From assembly GCA_035566895.1 (NCBI GenBank), contig DATMQA010000162.1, positions 27,136 to 91,135 on the forward strand: DNA of 64,000 bases. The letters run 5' to 3'. Of this stretch, positions 7,874 through 16,797 are shown one piece after another. How positions within the stretch are numbered: position 1 is the first letter of the stretch; each line of letters opens with the position of its first letter. The DNA comes from DATMQA01 sp035566895 (GTDB taxonomy: Bacteria > Verrucomicrobiota > Verrucomicrobiia > Limisphaerales > UBA8199). The position numbers and the translations under genes were made by a program. The notes under the pieces are model-generated. The model ran no database searches, was not told where the DNA came from, and saw nothing but the letters and a program-made list of their open reading frames with translations.

Positions 7874-10738
7874 ATGGCCCACCAAAAGCAATGTACGACT
7901 TGCGCCCGAGGAACCAGGGGAAGCGTGGTCCTGCTGACTGCCGTTTGCCTCATTGGCAGAGTTGTGGGAACCGCCTGCACGGTTTGCAACAACAATGATT
8001 CTGGACCGGGTTCGCTGCGGGCCGCGATTCTTTGCGCGAATGCGGGGGGCGGAGAAATCGTCTTTGCCACGAATGTTACAGGAAAGATCCTGCTTTTGTC
8101 GACCCTGCCCAGCCTCACTGCCAATACGACCATCACCGGACCAGGGGCGAGTGTCCTCACGGTGAGCGGCAGCAACAACTGGCGAATCGCTTCCATGAAC
8201 GCAGGCACGACCAATACCATCTCTGGCCTGACCTTCGCGGATGGGCAGGCGCAGGGCTTCACTAACTACACCTTCGCCTCGGGGATCTCTAATGCGGGTT
8301 CGCTCAAGCTCTTGAGTTGCGTCGTAAGCAACTGCTCAAATTACCTGAGTTATGGCGTGGGTATTTACAATGCCGGGAATCTCGACATGGAGGATTGCCT
8401 GGTGACCGATTGCTACGACGTCTTCGGTTCAGAGACCAGGGGCGGCGGTGTGTATAACGCCGGGACGCTGCAAATCAAGAACTGCACGATCTCGAATTGC
8501 CTGGGTGGCGGCAACTCCGGAGGAGGTGGCGGGATTTACAACGAGGGCACGATGTCGGCGAGCGGTTCGATGATTGTTTCTTGTCAGGGAGATCTCGAGG
8601 GGGACGGAGGGGGAATCGTCAATACAGCCGAGGCCACGCTCGACACGTGCGTCGTGTCGAACTGCGCAGCCTTTTTGGCGGGGGGCATCAAGACGTTCGG
8701 GAATCTGTCGATGACCAATTGCTCGGTGCTGGACAGCGAGGCCAACGATGGAGGCGGAATCCTTGTCTTGGGCACGGCCGTGCTGAGTGGTTGCACTATC
8801 GCGGGTAACGTTGCTTATTTCGATGGGGGCGGAATCAATAATTTCGGCACATCGCAGCTCTATAACTGCACCGTGAGTCAGAATACGTTGGTCAATGACT
8901 CGGGAAGCGGAGCAGGCATAAGCGATGGCCTGATCGAGGGTTTTACTAATGCGACGACGTTATATTTGGAACACTGCACGGTGGTCTCCAACACAGGTCC
9001 AAACGAAATCTCGACGGCCAACTCTCTTAACGCCAGCCATAGTGTCCTGGCTGATTGCATCGGCGCCTTAATCTCATCCGCGGGGCACAATCTGGTCTTA
9101 AACACCGCCGGCTGCACCCTCACCGGCAACACTGCCGGGAACCTGTGCCTCGTAGACGCCCATTTGGGACCTCTGCAAAACAACGGTGGGCCGACCTGGA
9201 CCCATGCATTGTTGGCTGGAAGTCCGGCAATCGATGCCGGGAGCTTGCTCGATGCTGCTCTCACCGACCAGCGGGGCATTTCCCGGCCACAAGGAGTGGC
9301 TTCCGATATCGGCGCATACGAATTCCAGTACACCGTTCCGAAAATCGTCCGGGCAGGGGTTGAATCGCGCACCAATATGTGGCTGCAGTGGAGCGGCTTG
9401 CCGGGGGGCGCCTACACCCTGCAGGCCTCCTCCAACTTCGTCAGTTGGGCCAATCTGACCAACCTGGTTGCCGGCTGCAATGGCGTGTCGGAGCTCATCG
9501 ACAGAGACGCGAGCAAATGTGCCTTCCGTTTCTACCGGCTTCTGCTGCCAGTGCCGGCCGGTTCCCTCTACCTGCCTGCCGTCTCGGGTGTGGTAACGCC
9601 GCCCTTTACTATCAGCAACAATTGCCTTTACCAGCCATTTGAGGCCACCCTCGATAATGGCGGCCGGGCGGTCTGCATGTTCACGGTTCCGAAAGCGGGG
9701 ACCTACTGGCTGCAAGCGCTGGTGAATGCCCCCAGCCAGAGCGCGAACTCGTTTTTCGTGAATATGGACGCCGAGCCGCAAGATCCCTGTATGATTTGCG
9801 ACCTCCCGCTGACTGCTGGCCTCGAACAACGGCCCGTGAGCTGGCGCGGCAATGGGACTTTCGACAATAATCAATTCGCGCCTAAAATCTTCAACCTGGC
9901 CGAGGGGCCGCATGAGTTGGTCATCCGGGGCCGTGAAGCCGCGACGTGCTTGCAAAGTTTTGCGCTGGTGCCCACGAACTTCGCGCCGGTAGTCTCGGCT
10001 ATCAGCCAGAACCCGCCCGATGCCGATGTGGGTGCGGCGGGAGTCCAGGCCACCGCGGGCACGACCGTTCAGTATTCGTGCTCCGCTTCGGATCCTCACG
10101 GCGCGCCCCTGACCTGGCAGTGGCTCTACACGCTCAATGGCGGCCCCGAAGTGGTCGTCCAGAGTGGGAGCGGAGCCGTTCCCGCGATCAGCTTCAGCTA
10201 TGGCATGGGCGCCATCAGCAGCAACTATGTCTGGACGCTGCGGGCGAGCAATAGCCAGGTCAGCGCGCAGGCACAATTGCCCGTGACTGTGGAAGCGCCG
10301 GGAGTCCCGCCGCAAGGTCTGACCGTGCCCGCCCCCCTGGGGATGATTACCAGCCCTTTTGTGAGCGCGAAAAGCTATATTTACACCCCGTTTGAGACCA
10401 CGCTGGCCAATGCGGGCAGCGCCGTCTTCAAGTTTATTATTACTAACGCGGGCAATTACGTCGTTCAAGGGCTGGTTAATGCGACCAGCGCCAGCGCCAA
10501 CTCCTTTTGGCTGAACCTGGATAGTCAGCCTCAGGACCCCTACATGATCTGGGACGTGACGCCCTTGACGTCGGGTTTCAAGTTGCGAACGGCGAACTGG
10601 CGCGGTAACGGCACCGACACCAGTGACCAATTCGTCCCGGCGGTCTTCCCGCTTGGCCCCGGTTTGCATACGCTGATCATCCAGGGCAGAGAGGCCAATA
10701 CCTTGTTGCAGAGCGTGACGATCCTGCCTTATCCGTGA
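7874..10738 (+). CDS. Large exported beta-helix protein with duplicated CBM-like domains
   Basis: 954 residues. An N-terminal hydrophobic segment (VVLLTAVCLIGRVVG) suggests a signal peptide. Residues ~40-480 form a right-handed parallel beta-helix: NNNDSGPGSLRAAI opens it (as in Chlamydia-type polymorphic and 'choice-of-anchor Q' proteins), followed by many C-x-(V/I)-S-N-C-x-G-G-I-x-N rungs. It closes with SPAIDAG and DIGAYEF. Next comes an LQASSNFVSWANL...RFYRLLLP module that other exported proteins in the window carry at their C-termini. Then two ~135-residue domains, about 35-40% alike by eye, flank an Ig-like domain. Each contains SANSF, a D-x-Q/E-PQDP motif, WRGNGT and the closing IxGREA; they are possible carbohydrate-binding modules. 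Likely a surface or secreted adhesin or polysaccharide-binding protein. Confidence 0.8.
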   Translation: MAHQKQCTTCARGTRGSVVLLTAVCLIGRVVGTACTVCNNNDSGPGSLRAAILCANAGGGEIVFATNVTGKILLLSTLPSLTANTTITGPGASVLTVSGSNNWRIASMNAGTTNTISGLTFADGQAQGFTNYTFASGISNAGSLKLLSCVVSNCSNYLSYGVGIYNAGNLDMEDCLVTDCYDVFGSETRGGGVYNAGTLQIKNCTISNCLGGGNSGGGGGIYNEGTMSASGSMIVSCQGDLEGDGGGIVNTAEATLDTCVVSNCAAFLAGGIKTFGNLSMTNCSVLDSEANDGGGILVLGTAVLSGCTIAGNVAYFDGGGINNFGTSQLYNCTVSQNTLVNDSGSGAGISDGLIEGFTNATTLYLEHCTVVSNTGPNEISTANSLNASHSVLADCIGALISSAGHNLVLNTAGCTLTGNTAGNLCLVDAHLGPLQNNGGPTWTHALLAGSPAIDAGSLLDAALTDQRGISRPQGVASDIGAYEFQYTVPKIVRAGVESRTNMWLQWSGLPGGAYTLQASSNFVSWANLTNLVAGCNGVSELIDRDASKCAFRFYRLLLPVPAGSLYLPAVSGVVTPPFTISNNCLYQPFEATLDNGGRAVCMFTVPKAGTYWLQALVNAPSQSANSFFVNMDAEPQDPCMICDLPLTAGLEQRPVSWRGNGTFDNNQFAPKIFNLAEGPHELVIRGREAATCLQSFALVPTNFAPVVSAISQNPPDADVGAAGVQATAGTTVQYSCSASDPHGAPLTWQWLYTLNGGPEVVVQSGSGAVPAISFSYGMGAISSNYVWTLRASNSQVSAQAQLPVTVEAPGVPPQGLTVPAPLGMITSPFVSAKSYIYTPFETTLANAGSAVFKFIITNAGNYVVQGLVNATSASANSFWLNLDSQPQDPYMIWDVTPLTSGFKLRTANWRGNGTDTSDQFVPAVFPLGPGLHTLIIQGREANTLLQSVTILPYP

Positions 10739-10814
10739 GAGGATATGCCGGCGCCGGAACCTCACGGCCACGCTGCCCGGTGGAACCGGGCCAGGCGCGC
10801 TCAAGTGGGGGGAG

Positions 10815-13274
10815 TCACGGCACCTGCCTCGCGCGATAAAATCGCACCGGAAGGCCCGGGGCCGCATCTACAAAATCGAAAGCGCCCGCGCTGTTGGTCA
10901 GCAGCGGTACCCACGTCGCGAAATTCGTCGTCGCCTCAAGGACATAGTTGGCTCCACCACTGACCCCGATGCGAAATTGGATGTGTCCGGACGGGAGGAA
11001 CACCGGGTTGGCTAACTGCATCGTTGTGGGCGGGAGAAAGGTGGTTTGGTCGTTCCATCGGCAAATGCGGTAAGCCGGTTTCTGCCCCGCTCGCTGAAAA
11101 CCTCCGGCGACGTACAGGTCACCGCCCCAGGCCGCGAGCGCCAGAACGGATCCTAACGTAGAGGCGCCGCTGCCCAAAGCTGTCCACGAGGTTCCGTCCC
11201 AGCGCGCCACGTTAGTGGCGCTAACGCCTCCCGCCACGGTGAAGTTGCCGCCTGCATAAACGCGGTTGCTCACCACGGCGATGGAAGAAATCGAGCTGCC
11301 CTGGATGCCCGAGCCCAGGTTGGACCAATTCGCTCCGTCCCATTTCGCTACCATGCTGGCGCCCACACCCCCGGCGGTGGTGAACGTCCCGCCCACATAG
11401 ATATCGGAACCGTTCACGGCGATGGCGCTGACCGTGTTGTTGACCCCGTTTCCGCTGGCGTTGGTCAAAGCAAACCAGTTCGCGCCGTCCCACCTTGCGA
11501 TGTGGCTGGCGCTGACGCCCCCGGCCGAAGCGAAACTGCCGCCGGCGTAGATTCCATCCGGACCGACAGCAATGGCAGTGACACTGTTGTCCAGCCCGGT
11601 GCCCAAAGCGGACCAGGAGCTCCCGTTCCATTTCGCGATTCGATTGGCGCTGGTTCCGCCCGCGAGGGTGAAGCTCCCACCGGCATAGACATTCGCCCCA
11701 TCCGAGGCGAGCGCCGCGACAGTGTTGTTGACCCCGAGGCCGACGGCAGCCCAGGAGGCGCCGTTCCATTTGGCGATGTTGCTCGAGGTGATGCCTCCGG
11801 CATTGGTAAAGGTCCCCCCTGCGTACAAGTCGGAGCCGTTGAGGACCTCCGCCAGCACCCCGCCGAGCGTCACTTTGCCGATAATCCCGGCGCCCGGCGC
11901 CGACCAGTTCGTTCCGTTCCACTGGCTCACTTCGCCAACCAGGGCTTGCCCGGCCGTGTAGAACAGGCCGCCCGCATACAGTGCATTGGAGCCTGCCGCC
12001 AGGGTTCGAATAAACGAAGACATCCCGGCGCTGTTATCGGTTCCGAGCGTGCCCCAGGTGGTCCCATTCCATTGGGCCAGGCTTTGAACCGCCTGTGTCC
12101 CCGCCACGCTGAAAAATCCTCCGGCACATAGTTGCCCCTGTGCGCCGATGGCCAGCGTGTAGGCATAGGCGGTCGCCGTTGCGGTTGGGTCGGCCGCGGT
12201 CAACCCGCCGATGTTGGACCAGCTTGTGCCATCCCAGCGGGCAACATTGGTGACGCTGACCGTGCCCGCCACGCTGAATTGTCCGCCGGCAAAAACGGTT
12301 CCACTGCCGTTGGCCGCCAGCGCAAATGGCGCAGCGCTTAGGCCGGCCCCCAGCGCCGACCAATTAGCGCCGTCCCATCTGGCAATGTTCGAAGCCGCGA
12401 TGCCGCCGGCATTGGTGAAGCTGCCGGCCACGAACAGATTGGTCCCGCTCTTGACGATGGCCGAGACGGTGGCATTCGCGTTACCGGTGAGCCCGCTGCC
12501 CAGCGCCGACCAATTCGTCCCATCCCATTTGGCGATCCGATTGACCGTCAGTCCGCCGGCGTTGGTGAAGGCGCCTCCAACGAAGAGATTGTTCCCATCG
12601 ACCAGCAGCGCGCCCACGTACGTGTTGGTGCCGCCATCGACGCCGCCACCCACCGATGACCAGGTGCTGCCGTCCCACCGCGCGAGGGCTTTGACGTTCA
12701 GTCCGCCGGCGTTGGTGAAACCGCCGCCCACATAGAGATTGCCGCCGCCGACCGCAAGCGCCCCGACCGGTAAGCTATTTGGAAGGCCCGCGCTCACCCC
12801 GGCACCCAACGCCGACCACGCGACCCCGTTCCACCGGGCGACATTCGTAGTGGCGACCCCGCCGGCCGTTTTGAATTGGCCTCCCGCATAGACATCGCCG
12901 TTCGTTCCAAAGGCCATACGATAGACGAAAGACTGCACCGGGTCGGTCATGCCGCTGCCCAACGCCGTCCAGTTCTGGCCGTCAAACTTTGCGATGTCCG
13001 CGGCACGCACATTGCCCATCGCCGTGAAACCGCCTCCCGCGTAAGTCTCATTGCCGTTGACCGCGATCGTTCCGACAAAACCATCCACCCCCGGGAAACC
13101 AAACCGATAATCCCAGTGTTCGTCGCCCGGCGCGGATTGGGAAACGGCCGATACGGCCGACAGCATCAAGGCGATAAACGAGAATCTAAATTGGTATTTG
13201 GGTTCACGCACGCCGCGAAAACTACCAAGGTTGATTCGGAGCGCAAGCGCACAGGATAATAAGAATCGGATCAT
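10815..13274 (-). CDS. Exported 14-repeat beta-propeller protein
   Basis: 819 residues. After an N-terminal hydrophobic region (FSFIALMLSAVSAVSQ) come fourteen ~50-residue repeats. Their core reads Y-(A/V)-G-G-x-F-T-x-A-G-G-x-x-x-x-x-I-A-(R/K)-W-(D/N)-G-x-x-W-x-x-L-G. This is a Kelch/Rax2-like four-stranded blade, so 14 repeats would make two seven-bladed propellers or one large one. The C-terminal ~65 residues (YVLEATTNFATWVPL ... RFYRARQVP) are the module shared with other exported proteins here. Two in-frame starts are possible; the one used places the hydrophobic segment at residues ~30-45, and a later start would give a more standard signal peptide. It is convergent with the beta-helix gene (77-base gap). 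Repeat count and the absence of a catalytic motif suggest binding, not catalysis. Confidence 0.8.
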   Translation of the reverse strand: MIRFLLSCALALRINLGSFRGVREPKYQFRFSFIALMLSAVSAVSQSAPGDEHWDYRFGFPGVDGFVGTIAVNGNETYAGGGFTAMGNVRAADIAKFDGQNWTALGSGMTDPVQSFVYRMAFGTNGDVYAGGQFKTAGGVATTNVARWNGVAWSALGAGVSAGLPNSLPVGALAVGGGNLYVGGGFTNAGGLNVKALARWDGSTWSSVGGGVDGGTNTYVGALLVDGNNLFVGGAFTNAGGLTVNRIAKWDGTNWSALGSGLTGNANATVSAIVKSGTNLFVAGSFTNAGGIAASNIARWDGANWSALGAGLSAAPFALAANGSGTVFAGGQFSVAGTVSVTNVARWDGTSWSNIGGLTAADPTATATAYAYTLAIGAQGQLCAGGFFSVAGTQAVQSLAQWNGTTWGTLGTDNSAGMSSFIRTLAAGSNALYAGGLFYTAGQALVGEVSQWNGTNWSAPGAGIIGKVTLGGVLAEVLNGSDLYAGGTFTNAGGITSSNIAKWNGASWAAVGLGVNNTVAALASDGANVYAGGSFTLAGGTSANRIAKWNGSSWSALGTGLDNSVTAIAVGPDGIYAGGSFASAGGVSASHIARWDGANWFALTNASGNGVNNTVSAIAVNGSDIYVGGTFTTAGGVGASMVAKWDGANWSNLGSGIQGSSISSIAVVSNRVYAGGNFTVAGGVSATNVARWDGTSWTALGSGASTLGSVLALAAWGGDLYVAGGFQRAGQKPAYRICRWNDQTTFLPPTTMQLANPVFLPSGHIQFRIGVSGGANYVLEATTNFATWVPLLTNSAGAFDFVDAAPGLPVRFYRARQVP

Positions 13275-13590
13275 TAATAGTGTTGCACGACCCCGCCCTG
13301 AATTGATTGCGCCTCGGCCCAGGCCCGGAGGCCCTTCTCAGTAACATCCTGAGGAGACTCCTCCTCTTCGTTCGCTTCGTTGCCTGCTGTAAACTTCCGA
13401 ACCGTTTCATCGTTTCAGCGTTTGTGTTTTCGGCCGGGGTTCATTTGCGATGTGGGTATTTTTAACCGTTTCTTTGCCGATTTTAGCGGTGATTGGAATT
13501 TGGAAAAGTGGTCTTGACCTTTAGGACAGGGGAGGTTTGGGGGATGATGAGAGCCGCGTCGCTGAAAAATTAGATAGGTGTGGGAGCGTA

Positions 13591-13648
13591 ACCCCGGGTG
13601 GCGGACGCTTTTAGATGGGGATTTTAATGAAGCGTCCTTACCCGGGGC
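13591..13648 (+). ncRNA. Candidate structured RNA hairpin in the 13.3-13.9 kb gap
   Basis: Two perfect 8-base-pair helices (CCCCGGGT with ACCCGGGG, and GGACGCTT with AAGCGTCC) separated by a small internal loop close a ~19-base AT-rich loop. A rho-independent terminator follows ten bases later, so the pair looks like the 3' part of a short non-coding transcript. No open frame of credible composition uses this strand. Function is unknown. Confidence 0.35.
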
Positions 13649-13657
13649 TACTTTCTT

Positions 13658-13684
13658 AAACCCCTGACGCTGACGGGGTTTTTT
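13658..13684 (+). terminator. Rho-independent terminator
   Basis: AAACCCC, a 10-base loop, GGGG, then six T residues. It ends the candidate small transcript; there is no protein gene upstream on this strand within the gap. Confidence 0.6.
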
Positions 13685-13760
13685 AGAGGGGCGGGGGGCG
13701 GGGTTAAACACAAACGCTGGTGCGCTGTCCACGGTCCGCAGAGAGGAACGGCCGGCAATT

Positions 13761-13797
13761 CCCCTCACCCCTGCCCTCTCCCCTGGAGGGGAGGGGG
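13761..13797. repeat. CCCCTCACCCC hairpin repeat, copy 1
   Basis: CCCCTCACCCCTGCC followed by CCTCTCCCC, a TGGA loop and GGGGAGGGGG. Related copies lie at 15601-15634 and 25297-25337. The surrounding 13275-13891 gap otherwise shows only the hairpin and terminator listed separately. Confidence 0.65.
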
Positions 13798-13891
13798 AAT
13801 CGCTGGTCAGGACTGGTCAGCCGGGGTTCGGTGTGGCACTTTGAAGCCCGTGAAACCGCGGCCAACTGGAAGAAGACGCTGGTGAAGCCTG

Positions 13892-14740
13892 TTGCTTGCG
13901 GGTCTGCTCATTATCGTCATGCTGCAGTGGTTCGAACATAGCCAGGTCTATCGTCCCGACCGATTCCTGACCGCGACCGGTGCCGAGTTGGGCCGGCCGT
14001 TCGAGGACGTCTTCTTTTCAGCGAGTGATGGCATGGAGTTGAACGGCTGGTTTTACCCGGCCAATACCAACTCGCCGCGCGGCTCCTGGGTGGTCCTGGT
14101 TTGTCACGGGAATGCGGGAAACATTGGCCATCGGCTGGATTTGTGCCAAACCTTGCTCGCCACGGCGGTCAACGTGTTCCTCTTCGATTATCGGGGCTTT
14201 GGCCGGAGCCAGGGCCGGCCCAGCGAGGAAGGAACTTATCTGGACGCGCAGGCGGCGCACCATTGGCTGGCGAAGAAAGGATTTGCCGCGAGAAACATCC
14301 TGGTATTTGGCGAGTCACTCGGCGGCGGCATTGCCAGCGAACTCGCCGAGAGGGAAGAGACCGGCGGTCTGATCTTGCAAAGCACTTTTACGAGCGTTCC
14401 CGACCTCGGAGCGGAATTGTTTCCCTGGTTGCCGGTGCGCTGGCTGGGACGGATCCAGTACGACACCCGCCGTAAACTGCCGCGTTTGCATGTTCCGGTG
14501 TTGGTGATGCACAGCCGCACTGACGGCTTAATCAGCTTTCACCATGCTGAAAGAAACTTTGCCTCGGCGAATGAGCCCAAACTTTTTTGCGAACTCAAAG
14601 GCACTCACAACGATCCGCTCTCGGACCAGGCCAGCTTCAATAGCGGCATCGAGAAGTTTCTCCAAATGCTGTCCGCCGCCAAGGACGATCAGACAAACCG
14701 CAGAGACGCGATGAACGCAGAGCGGAAAGCCGCAACCTGA
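13892..14740 (+). CDS. Alpha/beta-hydrolase (BAAT/ABHD13-like serine hydrolase)
   Basis: 282 residues from a TTG start, with an N-terminal hydrophobic anchor (MLAGLLIIVMLQWF). Oxyanion motif VCHGNAGN, FDYRGFGRS, nucleophile elbow GESLGGG (Ser), an acid in MHSRTDGLI, and a His in KGTHND make a complete catalytic triad. The family (UPF0227/ABHD13-like) hydrolyses acyl-ester or thioester substrates that are mostly undefined. The anchor suggests it faces the periplasm. The last ~15 residues (NRRDAMNAERKAAT) are encoded by CGCAGAGACGC words of a repeat array that continues downstream, so the natural C-terminus is probably near the FLQMLSAAK segment. Confidence 0.82.
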   Translation: MLAGLLIIVMLQWFEHSQVYRPDRFLTATGAELGRPFEDVFFSASDGMELNGWFYPANTNSPRGSWVVLVCHGNAGNIGHRLDLCQTLLATAVNVFLFDYRGFGRSQGRPSEEGTYLDAQAAHHWLAKKGFAARNILVFGESLGGGIASELAEREETGGLILQSTFTSVPDLGAELFPWLPVRWLGRIQYDTRRKLPRLHVPVLVMHSRTDGLISFHHAERNFASANEPKLFCELKGTHNDPLSDQASFNSGIEKFLQMLSAAKDDQTNRRDAMNAERKAAT

Positions 14741-14966
14741 CCGCAGCGCCTCGCCGCAAGCAAAAGACAAAATCATCGGAGGACAGAATCATGGTAAAGG
14801 CATTAACTCCACCTGTTACGATTCTGTCCTGCGATGATCCTGTCGGCTCCTGGCTTCGAACAAGGAACGTTCGCAGCTTGCGAGCAAGTTGGGCTATTGC
14901 AGTGCTATTGCGGTGCAGAGAAAACACTCTGTGCGAAACCTCTGCGTCCATCGCGTCTTTGCGGTT
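14690..14966. repeat. Nested mirrored word array downstream of the hydrolase
   Basis: Outer arms: ACCGCAGAGACGCGATGAAC (about 14697-14716) against GTCCATCGCGTCTTTGCGGT (about 14945-14965). Inner arms: AATCATCGGAGGACAGAATC (about 14769-14790) against GATTCTGTCCTGCGATGATC (about 14819-14840). The two inverted pairs are nested, so the whole segment could fold as one long interrupted hairpin. The gap to the HIT gene (14741-15136) holds nothing else I can support. Confidence 0.65.
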
Positions 14967-15136
14967 AAATGAGCGCTTTCCCACCTTTTTGAAAAACATC
15001 GAAGGATTAGTGATGCAGGGCTGCATCAAGATGTGCGTAATGACAGGTCCAAAGGAGTAGAGAGCGCCAGCCCAGTTCAATGGCCTCAGGCCGCTCGCTC
15101 GCCGGGCTTCGATTCTCCTCACGGCTGCTGCAAATT

Positions 15137-15481
15137 TCAGCCTGGTGGCCAGCCCAGGCGGCGCCCGCCAATGATGTGACAGTGCAAATGCGGGACCGCT
15201 TCCCCGGCATCGGGACCGTTGTTGAACACGAGCCGAAACCCGGATGAGGTTAGCCCCAACTGCTCGGCCACCGCCGCCGCTTTCAGCAACAGATGCCCGA
15301 GAGTTTTGTGGTCCTCCGGTTTGGCCTCCGCGATGCGCGGGATCGGTTTCTTCGGGATGATCAACACGTGGATCGGGGCCTGCGGTTTGACATCGTGAAA
15401 AGCCAGCACCAAGTCATCCTCATAGACGAGCTTCGCCGGGATTTCACGAGCGATGATTTTTTCGAAAAGGGTCTTGCTCAT
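15137..15481 (-). CDS. HIT-family (HINT-like) nucleotide-binding phosphoramidase
   Basis: 114 residues, the usual length of bacterial HinT proteins, which hydrolyse AMP-lysine-type phosphoramidates and aminoacyl-adenylates. The signature H-phi-H-phi-H is present as HLHCHIIGG near the C-terminus. FEKIIAREIPA and HVLIIPKKPIPRI are the other conserved blocks. The ATG at 15481 is the only start that gives the FEKII N-terminus. It stands alone on the minus strand between repeat-bearing gaps. Confidence 0.93.
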   Translation of the reverse strand: MSKTLFEKIIAREIPAKLVYEDDLVLAFHDVKPQAPIHVLIIPKKPIPRIAEAKPEDHKTLGHLLLKAAAVAEQLGLTSSGFRLVFNNGPDAGEAVPHLHCHIIGGRRLGWPPG

Positions 15482-15600
15482 GGCGTTTGGAAGTTGCGGT
15501 CAGTGGGTCCGCTCGTCAAATGTAAAAAGGGCGAATTGGTTAGTACCACACGGCACATGGGAAAGGCGCATCCTCTTGTCAGAGCGTGAGTCAAAGAGAG

Positions 15601-15634
15601 ACCCCTCACCCCACCCTTATGAAGGGGAGAGGGG
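15601..15634. repeat. CCCCTCACCCC hairpin repeat, copy 2
   Basis: ACCCCTCACCCCACCC, a TTATGAA loop and GGGGAGAGGGG. It has the same plan and the same TTATGAA loop as the copy at 25297, but the left arm is shortened. Confidence 0.6.
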
Positions 15635-15769
15635 AACCGCAACCCGAGGTCCGCTAACCGGCAGGATGGTAGCAGTAATACGAGGGACGAGCCGTCCCCG
15701 CCCCTTTTCCTGAATCGGGCAAGCTTGACATCCGCGCTGGCTTCTGGGCTGATTCCAACCGTTTAACTC

Positions 15770-16789
15770 ATGAACTTCCTGGTCACCGGCGGCGCAGGTT
15801 TTATCGGCTCGCATGTCTGCGAGCAGTTGTTGCTTTCCGGCCACGCCGTTTGGGCTTTCGACGACCTGAATCCCTTTTATGATCCCCAGCTCAAGCGCCG
15901 GAATCTCCGCCACCTACAGTCCTTGGCCAAACCCTTCGAATTTGTCTTCGGCGACCTGACCGAGCGCGCCACACTGGACGAGTTGCTGAGCAGCGTCCGA
16001 TTCGACCAGGCCATCCACCTGGCCGCGCGCGCCGGCGTGCGGCCCAGCCTCGATCAACCGGCGCTTTATCAGCGGGTCAACGTCGAAGGAACCGTTAACC
16101 TGTTGGAAGCCGCCCGGAGCCACGGCGTGCGAAAACTCATCCTCGCTTCATCGTCTTCGGTTTACGGCGTCAATTCCAAGGTCCCCTTCGCCGAGAGCGA
16201 TCCCATTTTCTGCGCCATCTCGCCCTATGCCGCCAGCAAGCTTGCCTGCGAAGCCCTCGGCCATGTCTATCATCACGTCTATGGCCTGGACATCGTCATG
16301 CTGCGCTTCTTCACCGTGTATGGTCCGCGCCAGCGGCCCGATCTGGCTATCCACAAATTCGCCCGGCTGATGCGCGACGGCCAGCCCATTCCCGTCTTCG
16401 GCGATGGCTCGACCGCGCGCGATTACACCTATATTGGTGATATCCTGCAGGGCGTTCTGGCTTGCACCCAGCGCGAATTCGGCTATCAAGTGTTCAACCT
16501 TGGCGAATCGCAAACTGTGAAGCTCAACCATCTCATTGAATTACTGGAAGACGCGTTGGGCCAAAAAGCGGTGCTCCAGCGCCAGCCGGCCCAGCCCGGC
16601 GATGTCCCACTGACCTGCGCGGACATTTCCAAAGCCCGGCAACACCTCGGCTATAATCCCCAGGTCAGGATCGAGCAAGGCATCCGGCTCTTTGCCGATT
16701 GGTTCCGTTCCATCTCGACGGACAGTCCGGCTGCCGGTGGCGCTGTTCAAAACTCCAAATCTGAACTGCGAAACCAATTCAAAAGCTAA
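15770..16789 (+). CDS. NAD-dependent sugar-nucleotide epimerase (UDP-glucuronate 4-epimerase-like)
   Basis: Extended short-chain dehydrogenase fold of 339 residues. The Rossmann motif is GGAGFIGSHV at the N-terminus, followed by SSSSVYG with the catalytic Ser, and YAASK with the Tyr-xxx-Lys pair. The early DDLNPFYDPQLKRRNL stretch is characteristic of UDP-glucuronate 4-epimerases (CapI/LspL), while UDP-glucose 4-epimerases differ here, so the substrate is likely UDP-glucuronate. The product would feed capsule or exopolysaccharide synthesis. The final ~20 residues derive from AACTCCAAATCTGAACTGCG words and are probably dispensable. A TTGACA at 15724 lacks a convincing -10. Confidence 0.85.
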   Translation: MNFLVTGGAGFIGSHVCEQLLLSGHAVWAFDDLNPFYDPQLKRRNLRHLQSLAKPFEFVFGDLTERATLDELLSSVRFDQAIHLAARAGVRPSLDQPALYQRVNVEGTVNLLEAARSHGVRKLILASSSSVYGVNSKVPFAESDPIFCAISPYAASKLACEALGHVYHHVYGLDIVMLRFFTVYGPRQRPDLAIHKFARLMRDGQPIPVFGDGSTARDYTYIGDILQGVLACTQREFGYQVFNLGESQTVKLNHLIELLEDALGQKAVLQRQPAQPGDVPLTCADISKARQHLGYNPQVRIEQGIRLFADWFRSISTDSPAAGGAVQNSKSELRNQFKS

Positions 16790-16797
16790 AAGTTCAA

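Noticed and set aside
9098..10867. A 589-residue open frame on the minus strand
   Set aside because: It is antisense to the beta-helix gene, which has clear domains; the frame is long because of high GC and biased third positions.
14791..15060. Small open frame of 89 residues after the hydrolase
   Set aside because: It is built from words of the nested array (GATTCTGTCC, GTCCATCGCGTC) and has no ribosome site or recognisable motif.
15724..15729. TTGACA upstream of the epimerase as a promoter
   Set aside because: No acceptable -10 box occurs at 15-19 bases.
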